From positions 62,001 to 126,000 of the forward strand of contig NZ_CP107854.1 of assembly GCF_036013525.1 (NCBI RefSeq): DNA of 64,000 nt. Reading direction: 5' to 3'. The notes under the pieces were generated by a model that worked only from the letters and a program-made list of their open reading frames with translations, was not told the origin of the DNA and made no database searches. The position numbers were made by a program, and so were the translations under genes. Below are positions 17,164-24,547 of this stretch, piece by piece. This DNA comes from Nonomuraea sp. NBC_00507. GTDB taxonomy: Bacteria; Actinomycetota; Actinomycetes; Streptosporangiales; Streptosporangiaceae. Numbering within the stretch: the first letter of the stretch is position 1; the number at the start of each line of letters is the position of its first letter.

Positions 17164-17689
17164 GCAGGAAGTCCTCTTCGAGGACGACAGCCGTGGGACC
17201 TTCATCGAAGGACCATATCGATACAGCTTGTGGCGCACGTGGAAAGGCCACGGTGACCGGGCGCTGTGCGGCTGGGTGATGTTGAACCCCTCGACAGCCA
17301 ACAACCGCGACGACGATCCCACCATCCGCCGCTGTATGGCGTACGCCAAAGCGTGGAGATATGCGGGCATCGTGGTCAGGAACCTGTTCGCATTACGCGC
17401 CACCCGTCCCCGTGACCTCCTGACGGCGAGCGACACGGCGAGCGACCCGGTCGGCCCGGACAACGATAACTGGCTGCGCCAGTGGGAGGGGATGGACCGG
17501 ATCGTGGTCGCTTGGGGAACTGGCCGTTACCCCCGGCTGAAGGGCCGGTGGGAAGGGGTGGCCGCGTTGCTCGAGCCGCTCCACCCGGTGTGCCTGAGCA
17601 CCGCACGCGACGGGCAACTCGTCCATCCGTTGTATCAACCCGCCGGACTCGTTCCGCGTCCGTGGCGGGTGCCGATAAGACGGTGGTGA
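17156..17689 (+). CDS. DUF1643 family protein
   Basis: The 177-residue protein matches DUF1643: YRYSLWRTW, WVMLNPSTANNRDDDPTIRRC, NLFALRATRP, a central GPDNDNWL and VVAWGTGRYPRLKGR. Members are small soluble proteins of unknown function often found in phage, plasmid or defence contexts. ATG 17156 overlaps the preceding 24-codon frame. Its position in the dndDE operon suggests co-transcription, not a proven functional link. Confidence 0.85.
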   Translation: MPEQEVLFEDDSRGTFIEGPYRYSLWRTWKGHGDRALCGWVMLNPSTANNRDDDPTIRRCMAYAKAWRYAGIVVRNLFALRATRPRDLLTASDTASDPVGPDNDNWLRQWEGMDRIVVAWGTGRYPRLKGRWEGVAALLEPLHPVCLSTARDGQLVHPLYQPAGLVPRPWRVPIRRW

Positions 17690-17778
17690 ACCCGGTCCGA
17701 CGTCCGCAACCTGCGACCCCAGTGGCTGGCCGCACACGTCTCCGGGCGCAGCGGAGAGGTGCACGGCCGATGCAGCGA

Positions 17779-17988
17779 CTACAGTGTCCGGGCCGTCTGG
17801 CTGCCCGCGATCAACGCGTGCACCTCTGTCTCCCGGTAGCGGCGATGACCGCCGAGAGTGCGAATACTGGACAGGCGTCCGGCTTTGGCCCAGCGCGTGA
17901 CGGTCTTCGGATCGACGCGGAAGAGGGATGCGACTTCGGCAGGCGTGAGAAGTCGCTCGGTGTCGGGGGACGTGATCTCAGTGGTCAT
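17779..17988 (-). CDS. BldC-like MerR-type DNA-binding protein
   Basis: The 69-residue product is almost only a MerR-type winged helix: LLTPAEVASLFRVDPKTV, then AKAGRLSSIRTLGGHRRY. This is the pattern and length of BldC, a developmental regulator of actinomycetes, and of related excisionase-family proteins. ATG 17988 has AGAGGAG at ideal spacing; in-frame codons further upstream are ignored for that reason. It is divergent from the ParB-like operon. Confidence 0.88.
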   Translation of the reverse strand: MTTEITSPDTERLLTPAEVASLFRVDPKTVTRWAKAGRLSSIRTLGGHRRYRETEVHALIAGSQTARTL

Positions 17989-18140
17989 TCCGTGGCTCCT
18001 CTGAGCTGATCGGCGAGGGGGCAGAAAGAGCCGGTCCAGCCGCGGGGGAGACGGGCCAATCAAGGGGACGTTCGACCGGCAGGCCACAGATCATGTCCTT
18101 CCGGCACCCTCGGGCCTTTCCGTCCTCTCTGGACAAGCTC

Positions 18141-18166
18141 TTTTTAATATTATAAACCATCAATCC
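18141..18166 (-). promoter_or_regulatory. AT-rich CATCAATCC element, copy 1
   Basis: A run of A/T bases (18141-18156) ends in CATCAATCC (18158-18166). An AT-rich block ending in the same nine bases lies at 58561-58583. On the minus strand each reads GGATTGATG followed by T/A-rich DNA and precedes a minus-strand gene (BldC-like here, GP88-like there). Likely a shared promoter or operator. Confidence 0.4.
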
Positions 18167-18194
18167 CGAGCTGATGACGTAGCCCTCGAAGTCA

Positions 18195-18223
18195 CATGCA
18201 ATAGACTCGATTTACTAATTACA
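18195..18223 (+). promoter_or_regulatory. CATGCAATAGACT - N9 - AATTACA motif, copy 2
   Basis: This has the same bipartite motif and the same nine-base spacer length as at 14432-14460 before the dndDE operon. The 13-base and 7-base halves are identical; only the spacer differs. Both precede a plus-strand operon, here by about 170 bp. A common regulator is inferred. Confidence 0.55.
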
Positions 18224-18317
18224 GCACTCGCGGCCAGGCATCGCCGGTTCGTCAGCATCTGGCCCCGACACCCCAAATCGCCGCACAGCCTGTGCCGTGG
18301 CCAGGCACGGGTCGGCT

Positions 18318-18337
18318 GTCACACCACGCGCAACACC
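18318..18337 (+). promoter_or_regulatory. 20-bp element shared with Tad operon leader, copy 2
   Basis: GTCACACC, two variable bases, GCGCAACACC, 18 of 20 bases identical to 2013-2032. It ends 57 bp before the parB-like start and just before an inverted repeat. Confidence 0.5.
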
Positions 18338-18341
18338 ATCA

Positions 18342-18377
18342 CGACAGGGTGCGGGACGCCGGTGAAACACCCTGTCG
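18342..18377 (+). promoter_or_regulatory. 10-bp inverted repeat in the parB-like leader
   Basis: CGACAGGGTG (18342-18351) and CACCCTGTCG (18368-18377) are perfect inverted repeats around a 16-bp spacer, ending seven bases before the GGGAG ribosome binding site. It could be an operator bound by the ParB-like or BldC-like protein, or an RNA hairpin in the leader that affects translation. Confidence 0.55.
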
Positions 18378-18394
18378 AACAGAAGGGAGCAGGC

Positions 18395-19534
18395 ATGGTG
18401 AGAGCCGACCAGCGATCCCATATCGGCCGGAGACAGCCCTCCATCAACAGCCGCAGCCTCGAGCTCCTACCCCTGACCGGGCCTGGCGCGGTCTACACCG
18501 AGACACAGGGCCGGATGCCCGGCCCCGCCTACACGCGTGAGGGACTGGCAGACCTGATCAGCTCGATCGCCGAACTCGGCCTGCTGCACCCCGTGGGCGT
18601 CGAACGGTTGCCCGGCCCGCAGCAGGGGGAGTCACGCCATCGGCTCGTCGTCGGTGAACGACGTCTGAGTGCGCTCCGGCTAGGCGCAACCCTGTATCAC
18701 GACCACCCAAATTTCGCCGCGGTCCCAGCCCTCGTCTGCCCTGGCCCGCTGAGCGAGACCGAGCGTCGACGATGGCAACTTGCGGAGAACCTCGCCCGGG
18801 AAAAGCTGCAGCCCGGAGAATTGGCCGCGGCGCTGCTCCTCCAGCGATGCGCCATGCTGACCGACGCTCTCACGGCAGCCGGCCTCCCTGTAGCGGACGA
18901 CATCGCCCGCAATCCCGACCCGGCCAGCCGGCTACACGCTCTGGAAGAGCTGCGCAGCGACGCGGGCCGCACTGACTTGGCCGTCTCCTGGCGCGACGTC
19001 CTGCACTGCCTCGGACTCGAAATCCCGCCACGCAAGGCCTCCGCACTGGTGGCCGCCTTCAAGGCTCTGCCGCGTGAGCTGTCCGCCGACCTGGACACCC
19101 ACCAGATCGCGTTGGCCACGCGGACCGCTCTCGCCCGCGGAACAGGCGGACAGACCGAGCTCGCCATGGACCTGTGGCGCGCCGTCAGAGATACAGGCCG
19201 ACCCGGACTAATCACCGCCGTAGTCAGAGAGCAAGCACGCAATCCCGGCATGGCAGTCGACCAGCTGCTCGCGATAGCCGAACAGCCACGAGGTCGAACA
19301 CCCCTCCGCCCACCGGTCGCCGGCGACGCTCCAGGGCAACCGGCCGTCGAAGCCGAGCCTGCGGCCACACTCGAGCATGCCCTCGTGGAGGACACCATCG
19401 CGGGGATGCGCCGCCTGGTGGCCCAGCTGCGCCGCGGCGCCATCCCCTCAGACCGGTTCTCGACCGGCTCCCTGCGCATGCTGGCCGCCGAGATCACACG
19501 GCTCCTGCCACAAGCGGCGGAGGCGACACCGTGA
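18395..19534 (+). CDS. ParB/Srx-fold (ParB-like) protein
   Basis: The 379-residue product has a ParB N-terminal domain: HPVGVER, then GERRLSAL at 87-94 (the GERR CTP-binding box) and ENLAREKLQP at 131-140 (the second ParB box). The middle is helical, as in KorB/ParB DNA-binding regions. ATG 18395 is chosen over GTG 18362 because of the GGGAG site upstream. No ParA partner is adjacent. The following three genes overlap or are closely spaced and encode a Cys-rich protein, a hypothetical and an amidoligase, so this may be a ParB-family regulator or nuclease-like protein of an operon, not a partition gene. Confidence 0.8.
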   Translation: MVRADQRSHIGRRQPSINSRSLELLPLTGPGAVYTETQGRMPGPAYTREGLADLISSIAELGLLHPVGVERLPGPQQGESRHRLVVGERRLSALRLGATLYHDHPNFAAVPALVCPGPLSETERRRWQLAENLAREKLQPGELAAALLLQRCAMLTDALTAAGLPVADDIARNPDPASRLHALEELRSDAGRTDLAVSWRDVLHCLGLEIPPRKASALVAAFKALPRELSADLDTHQIALATRTALARGTGGQTELAMDLWRAVRDTGRPGLITAVVREQARNPGMAVDQLLAIAEQPRGRTPLRPPVAGDAPGQPAVEAEPAATLEHALVEDTIAGMRRLVAQLRRGAIPSDRFSTGSLRMLAAEITRLLPQAAEATP

Positions 19535-20628
19535 TCACACAGACCGTCCAGCCGCTGACCCCCGCCGCGGGGTGCAACTGCGCCGTCTGTCCCTTCTACC
19601 GCGGCAACCCTGACGCGCCACAGCCGGTGTGCTCAGGCTGTTCGTCCGACTGCGAGTACTGCGCCTGCAGCCGCGCCGCCGACCAGCGCGCCGGCGGACC
19701 GGGCGGAGGCTGCAGCCGGTGTCCGGTCAGGTGTGGCAGCCGGTCCGACATCAACGCCTGGATGGCCGACGTCGGACCGCTGACCTTCGACGACCTTCAC
19801 GTCCCGGGAACCCCGCCAGTCGGTCTCCCGAACCTGATCCCCCAAGTTGACAGCACGGCCATCAGCGCCCTGGACGCAGCGCTCGGCTGGCCGGGATACG
19901 CGTTGGGCTTGCGACGGATCCTCAGCCCCGAAACGAGAAAGATCTACGCGAGGTGGCAGGGTGCCGACGCGCGCACCATGCTCGGCCTGTCCGCCGACCA
20001 ACAGGCCATCTTGGTCGGCCACGCCGATGACGACATGGTGGAAACCCTGTGGACCCGCCGCCGCGCGGACCACCTGGCAGAAACGATCGCCGATCAGGGC
20101 TGGGACCTGGTGATTGGTCCCGACTTTTCCGTCTACGGCAATCAGCCACGAGCCGAGCACCTCATCGCCATGCGCCGCAGCCTCCTGGTGGCCGCCGAGC
20201 TGGCGGCCGCCGGCGCGCCGGTGGCGCCCACCCTCCACTGGTTCCGGCACGAAGACCTCCAGCGCTACCTCGACTGGATCGTCGACCGCCATCCGGCTGG
20301 GCCGGCCGCGGTGGCCTGCAATCTGCAGACGCTCCGCACAGACCGAGCCTGGAACGAGCTCGCCCTGCCCGGCTTGGCACTGATCGCAGCAACCCTTCCG
20401 CCCGACCTGCCGGTGATGCTCTGCGGCACCAGCCGCGCCTCCCGCATCGCCGAACTCGTCACCCTATTCGGCACCCGAACCCATGTGATCACTCAAAGCC
20501 CGCTGCACTACGCACGGCATGGCGCCGTGATGACCGCGACAGGCCGCCAGCACACCGACTGGCAGGTCCCTGAACTCTTCGCGGCCAACGTCCTCTACTA
20601 CCACAACCTTCTGGAGGCCCACCGATGA
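19531..20628 (+). CDS. Cys-rich protein with DUF4417-like C-terminal domain
   Basis: GTG 19531 overlaps the parB-like stop. The first 70 of 365 residues contain about a dozen cysteines (CNCAVCPFY, CSGCSSDCEYCAC, CSRCPVRCGS), enough for several zinc or iron-sulfur centres. The C-terminal 200 residues are barrel-like, with LVIGPDFSVYGNQPRAEHL and VAPTLHWFRHEDLQRYLDW, recalling the DUF4417 family. The cysteine pattern is not the CxxxCxxC of radical SAM enzymes. Function unknown; coupling to the ParB-like and amidoligase genes is clear from the overlaps. Confidence 0.7.
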   Translation: MITQTVQPLTPAAGCNCAVCPFYRGNPDAPQPVCSGCSSDCEYCACSRAADQRAGGPGGGCSRCPVRCGSRSDINAWMADVGPLTFDDLHVPGTPPVGLPNLIPQVDSTAISALDAALGWPGYALGLRRILSPETRKIYARWQGADARTMLGLSADQQAILVGHADDDMVETLWTRRRADHLAETIADQGWDLVIGPDFSVYGNQPRAEHLIAMRRSLLVAAELAAAGAPVAPTLHWFRHEDLQRYLDWIVDRHPAGPAAVACNLQTLRTDRAWNELALPGLALIAATLPPDLPVMLCGTSRASRIAELVTLFGTRTHVITQSPLHYARHGAVMTATGRQHTDWQVPELFAANVLYYHNLLEAHR

Positions 20629-21158
20629 GTACCCGCATCCCCAATCCGACCGACGACACCCCGGTGAGCGCGCCGCAACGCCCCGAGGGCGGCTACTACG
20701 ACCTGGAGCTCATCTACGACGCCGGCCGATGGCGCGCCTACGGCGACACCCCAGCCGAGCTTCTCGAGCTGCTGCTGCCCGGCTATCAACAGCAGGACGC
20801 CCAGCAGCAGTATCAAGCCCGCATCCGGGCCGCCGTCGACGTGCAGGTCGCATTGCAGGCGCAGCTGAATTCGGCCAACCCGGAACTGGTGACCCGGTGT
20901 ACGGACGAGCAACGCGCCATCTTGGTGGGTGACCGCGACCGGCCTCCGGCTCCTGAGGCGTGGACCGCACCGATGCCGCTCGTGCTCGTCACGAGCTTCT
21001 ACGAACCTGACGGAGAGCTGGGACGGCCGACGGCCGCCGGTGACGCGATCATTTGGCTCGACCCGAGCAACGACTGGAGCCTCCTGGAGTCCCTGCACCG
21101 GGCGGGCTGGATCCATCTTGCCCGCCGGGCGCCGTCAGCACCGGACACCGACATCTAA
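20625..21158 (+). CDS. hypothetical protein, 177 aa
   Basis: ATG 20625 overlaps the previous stop. The product is soluble and acidic, with YYDLELIYDAGRWRAYGDT at the start, a glutamine-rich helix (YQQQDAQQQYQARIR) and a C-terminal LDPSNDWSLLESLHRAGW block. I do not recognise the family. It is sandwiched between the DUF4417-like and amidoligase genes and should be co-expressed with them. Confidence 0.75.
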   Translation: MSTRIPNPTDDTPVSAPQRPEGGYYDLELIYDAGRWRAYGDTPAELLELLLPGYQQQDAQQQYQARIRAAVDVQVALQAQLNSANPELVTRCTDEQRAILVGDRDRPPAPEAWTAPMPLVLVTSFYEPDGELGRPTAAGDAIIWLDPSNDWSLLESLHRAGWIHLARRAPSAPDTDI

Positions 21159-21176
21159 GCCCAGGGAGTCGGACCC

Positions 21177-22475
21177 ATGGGCCGAGGATCACGATCGTCG
21201 CACGTCCACCGCGAGGTCGCTCCCACCGCGCCAGCACCGTCGCCAGCGCCAGGCCCTGCGGCCGGCGGAGGGGCCGGTGCGGTCATCACCGAGTTTGGCG
21301 GCCGCGCCGGTGCCTCCGCCGGCCGCGTAGGCCCGGTCGGTGAGCCATATGCCGACGTCCAGCCAACCTCCGCGGCACAGGAGGTTCTCGTCGACCTGGC
21401 CGAGGTTCGCCAGCGAGCCGGGCAGGCCCAGCAACGTCTGCGTGAGCAATGGGCCGACCCCCACGGCGAGGTGAGCTACCTCAATAATCCCGAGGCCTTC
21501 CAGCAGGCCTACGACGAGGCCAGAGCCCGGAGAGAGCGTGGCGAGCCACCCATCTCGTACATGTATGAGGACGCCACAGACGGGCTGGGGGCCCGCGAGG
21601 GCGGCCGCGCCTTCGGCGTGGAGATCGAATTCGACCTCTCAGGAGCAGACGACGATGATGCCCTGGAGGCCATCGCTCGAGACTTGTACGACGCGGGTCT
21701 AAGCCGGTATGCGTATCAGGGCGGCTACCACTCCAACATGCGCGAGGGCTACAGCGACGCTCCCAACGGTTGGCGCCTCGAGTCAGACGCGACCGTGGCT
21801 GGCGAGATCGTCTCCCCGATCATGTATGACGAGCCGCAAACCTGGCGAAATCTGGAAAAGGTTTGCGAAATCGTGCGCCGGCACGGGGGAGTGGCCACGT
21901 ACAACACGGGAGGCCATGTCCACGTGAGCCTCCACGATTACGACCACACCATCGACAATCACAACCGGCTACTGCAGCTCAACGCCGCCTACGAGGATGT
22001 GCTCTTCAGGATGGCGCAAAACCCCGCTGCTCGACAGCACAGGGGGACGAGCTGGTGCAGGCCCAACCAAGTCCCCGCCGGCGGCTACCGAAGCGTTCAG
22101 GAGGTCAGCTGGAGGAACGCTGGCCACGGCCTTGGGCTGAATCTTCAGGCCGTTAACGGCGGTCGCCAGGACCACGCCGAAATGCGCATGTGGGACGGGT
22201 CCCTCGATCCGTCCGTCATCCAAACACAGATCAAGACCAGTCTGGCCCTGGTGGCAGCGGCATCACGCGGCGCTGAGGCGGATCAGCCTGAACGCCTGGG
22301 AACGCACCGACAGCGCAATGCCCACCTTCCCCGCGGTGAGCGCCTGCGGGGGCAAGCCTGGTTGGACGACACCAGGAGCTTCCGCCAGCTGATGGACACC
22401 ATCTATCGACGGGCGCGAGACAAGGCCCAAGCCACAGCGTTATTTGCATCGACGCGCTGGCAGCGGCCTCGTTAA
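21177..22475 (+). CDS. putative amidoligase
   Basis: The 432-residue protein carries the signature of the amidoligase family related to glutamate-cysteine ligase: FGVEIEFDL at 146-154 (the metal-binding Glu pair), a WRLESDATVAGEIVSP strand block near 200, and HVHVS at 247-251. These enzymes are predicted to make amide bonds with ATP, for example tagging a protein or joining small molecules. The first 60 residues are low-complexity Gly/Ala/Pro. The start ATG 21177 follows AGGGAG. Last gene of the ParB-like operon, followed by a terminator-like repeat. Confidence 0.82.
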   Translation: MGRGSRSSHVHREVAPTAPAPSPAPGPAAGGGAGAVITEFGGRAGASAGRVGPVGEPYADVQPTSAAQEVLVDLAEVRQRAGQAQQRLREQWADPHGEVSYLNNPEAFQQAYDEARARRERGEPPISYMYEDATDGLGAREGGRAFGVEIEFDLSGADDDDALEAIARDLYDAGLSRYAYQGGYHSNMREGYSDAPNGWRLESDATVAGEIVSPIMYDEPQTWRNLEKVCEIVRRHGGVATYNTGGHVHVSLHDYDHTIDNHNRLLQLNAAYEDVLFRMAQNPAARQHRGTSWCRPNQVPAGGYRSVQEVSWRNAGHGLGLNLQAVNGGRQDHAEMRMWDGSLDPSVIQTQIKTSLALVAAASRGAEADQPERLGTHRQRNAHLPRGERLRGQAWLDDTRSFRQLMDTIYRRARDKAQATALFASTRWQRPR

Positions 22476-22516
22476 GCGCGAGGAGAGTTGAGAAACCGAT
22501 AGTGGGCCTCGCGCTT
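22474..22516 (+). terminator. terminator-like inverted repeat after the amidoligase gene
   Basis: AAGCGCGAGG (22474-22483) and CCTCGCGCTT (22507-22516) are a perfect 10-bp inverted repeat around a 23-bp spacer. It starts within the amidoligase stop codon. There is no U-run, as is common in high-GC actinobacteria. The next gene is convergent, so it may stop transcription from both sides. Confidence 0.6.
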
Positions 22517-22536
22517 GACCCGCAGCGCTCACGGCG

Positions 22537-22854
22537 TCAGTCAAGGCCGTGGGCCGCCTCCGCGTTCCTTTGCTCGATCATGGTGGCGGCGGTGAACTGG
22601 ATCAGTACCAAAGCGCGCGCTGACTCCGAGGACAACCCGCGCTCGATGGCGTCGGTGCAGTCCCTGACCAGGCCCGCATGTTCCTCGGCCCGCTTGGATC
22701 GTGTATGGATCTGCACTTCGAGGTACAGCCGGTTCATCAGCGTCACGCCGGAGGCTGCGGCGCGATCAAGTTCTTCCGTCATGGCACGAACTGCTGCCCG
22801 GTCCTCGTCAATGAGTTGCTGGAGCGTGACAATCGATTCGTGCATGCGTGACAC
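22537..22854 (-). CDS. hypothetical helical protein, 105 aa
   Basis: An almost wholly alpha-helical soluble protein (for example IVTLQQLIDEDRAAVRAMTE), acidic, without motifs. GTG 22854 is assumed; ATG 22845 is an alternative. It converges on the amidoligase gene and shares the intervening hairpin. The plus-strand frame over the same bases is serine/arginine-rich and is taken as a shadow. Confidence 0.6.
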   Translation of the reverse strand: MSRMHESIVTLQQLIDEDRAAVRAMTEELDRAAASGVTLMNRLYLEVQIHTRSKRAEEHAGLVRDCTDAIERGLSSESARALVLIQFTAATMIEQRNAEAAHGLD

Positions 22855-22973
22855 TTTCTGGGCGCTTCAGGACGGAGAGGCATCTTCTCCACACCGTGTC
22901 CAAATGTCACTGGCAACACCTGTCGTGAAGGTTTCTCGGCTTTCGGTCAGGCTTGTTCAGCGCGTCTGAGGGG

Positions 22974-23699
22974 TCACAACGCGATGAAGACCTGGGGAAG
23001 CTCGCAGACCTCGTCCCACCGGGTCTGCGCTCGCTCCAGCCACGTGTCGGCCCACGAAAGCCGCTGGCTGAGACTCTTCGCGACACGGGCGCATCCGTCG
23101 CCGCCGCTGGGGTGCAGGCGGTCGTGCTCGCGGTGCAGCTCAGGATGGGGCTGCTGTCCGTAGCCCTGCACAACGCGGGCCACTCGCACCGACGACAGGT
23201 GAAGTTTGGCCTCCGACTGATGACCAGTGTCGAATTTCGCCGCAACATACGCCGCTGGCAACGGTGGCGGCGTCTTGGAGTCGTAGTCGTAGCTGTCAGC
23301 CCCTTGGACGGAGACGATCCGGGCATTGCCGATACTTTCGGCGGCCACGCAGACCGCAAGCTCGTCTTCAGGCCGGTCGTCGAACCGGGGAACTGCGTCC
23401 ACCGTGCCCAACGGCCGATCAACACGGGCGCGGCGAAGCTCGTCGTCTTTCTGCCACACCACGTGCTCGTGGACCACGGAATCGCGATCCCGGTCGCACT
23501 TATCGGGGTGGTAGTTGACCCGGCACCATGGCGTCCCGAACGCCTTCCACGTCCGGGAGTCGTACAGGGGTTCTTCGTAGAGCTGCCGGAAGACGGCGAG
23601 GGTGACCTGCTTGCCGTTGACGGTCATTGCCTTGATCTCGACGGTAGCGGTGGTGATCTCGGCGGATTGGGGCGTCAGCGGAGGACGGCGGGTAGCCAC
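22974..23699 (-). CDS. hypothetical phage/plasmid-type protein, 241 aa
   Basis: GTG 23699 is chosen because GGGAGATCC precedes it; the frame stays open upstream but becomes low-complexity. The N-terminal half (MTVNGKQVTLAVFRQLYEE, then WCRVNYHPDKC) resembles proteins I associate with actinophages and plasmids, with no assigned function. The C-terminal half has a conserved-looking LSWADTWLERAQTRWDEVCE helix. A decayed endonuclease VII fragment lies head-to-head upstream. Confidence 0.65.
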   Translation of the reverse strand: MATRRPPLTPQSAEITTATVEIKAMTVNGKQVTLAVFRQLYEEPLYDSRTWKAFGTPWCRVNYHPDKCDRDRDSVVHEHVVWQKDDELRRARVDRPLGTVDAVPRFDDRPEDELAVCVAAESIGNARIVSVQGADSYDYDSKTPPPLPAAYVAAKFDTGHQSEAKLHLSSVRVARVVQGYGQQPHPELHREHDRLHPSGGDGCARVAKSLSQRLSWADTWLERAQTRWDEVCELPQVFIAL

Positions 23700-23777
23700 G
23701 GATCTCCCTTCGCACGAGGGGAATGCCTCCACGGTAGACCGCGAGAGTGGCGTCGGACAGCGCGGACAAGGCGGAGC

Positions 23778-24074
23778 ATGTCCCGACGGCGGCGGCGAGC
23801 TGGCTGTCCGCTTCAGGGCGGCCGGTGCGCCACTGCCGGCCGCGTCATTCACCGTGAGATCGACCACGACCATGCCATCGGCCTGGTGCGCGGCCCGCTG
23901 TGCGGGCCTTGCAATACCGCGAATCCAACGCCGCCTGCGGCATCGCATCATGGCCGCACACCCCGGCCTGCTCGCCACTCGCCGCCTACCGGGCGAGCTC
24001 ACCGGCTGCGTCGTACGGCTAGGAGACCTACAGACAAACGACTCTCATCCCAGCCCCTGATGGCACCGTGTTAA
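23778..24074 (+). pseudogene. frame-broken endonuclease VII-like gene
   Basis: One plus-strand frame reads VIHREIDHDHAIGLVRG followed by LCGPCN. This is the His/Asp and zinc core of the phage recombination endonuclease VII (HNH-like) family, where DHDH, TGLVRG and C-x-x-C-N are diagnostic. After CNT the frame loses family character, while another frame of the same strand carries AAYRASSPAASYG before a stop, like the usual C-terminus. The upstream C-x-x-C ligand pair is also unclear. I read this as a decayed remnant with at least one frameshift. Confidence 0.6.
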
Positions 24075-24157
24075 CGCGCTTGATCTGGACCGGCATCGCT
24101 CACGCCTCTCCCGCAAGACGCCGGGGAGGGGCTGCCGTCTGGATCGATGGTGTCTCG

Positions 24158-24547
24158 TCAGGTAGTTGCCGTGATGCTCTGCTCAATGTGGTCGAAGATG
24201 TCCGCGTCGGTTTCCTTCTGCCACGCAGGAAGATCGTCCCAGTCGGCGACGTACGAGGGTTTCGGGTCGACGAAGTGCTTGTAGATTTGCCCGGTCCAGC
24301 AGATGGCGATGAACCGACCGCGCTGCTCGCGGGTCAGCTTGGCCGTGGTGCCGTTCGTGGACTTGATGAACGCGTGCACCTGCTCGGCCACCGCCGTGGC
24401 GGCGTCTTGCTCCCACTGGGGCGTCTCCTCCCACGGTGTGACGTAGCCGGCCTTCGGCTCGCCGGGATAGTGCTTGCGGACGCCGTTGATCCACGCTGCT
24501 CGGAAGACCCGCCCAGCCTCACTCATGGTCATATCCTTTTCGCTCAT
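24158..24547 (-). CDS. conserved hypothetical with internal duplication
   Basis: The 129-residue protein appears to consist of two similar halves: YPGEPKAGYVTPWEETPQWE followed by a helix, and FVDPKPSYVADWDDLPAWQ followed by a helix. The ATG overlaps the stop of the XRE/TPR regulator (ATGA); a third in-frame ATG at 24526 has AAAAGG upstream and may be the main start. Encoded directly behind a transcription factor, it may be its partner. Function unknown. Confidence 0.75.
   Translation of the reverse strand: MSEKDMTMSEAGRVFRAAWINGVRKHYPGEPKAGYVTPWEETPQWEQDAATAVAEQVHAFIKSTNGTTAKLTREQRGRFIAICWTGQIYKHFVDPKPSYVADWDDLPAWQKETDADIFDHIEQSITATT

Larger units (their letters stand above)
17989..18394. 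other. divergent regulatory region between BldC-like and ParB-like genes
   Basis: This 406-bp region has no gene. It carries four signals listed separately: an AT-rich CATCAATCC element (18141-18166), the bipartite CATGCAATAGACT/AATTACA motif (18195-18223), the 20-bp element shared with the Tad operon (18318-18337) and a 10-bp inverted repeat (18342-18377). Such density implies tight control of one or both operons. Confidence 0.6.

Noticed and set aside
18395..19534. Plasmid partition locus (parAB-parS)
   Set aside because: No parA gene and no recognisable parS nearby; the operon context is not that of partition.
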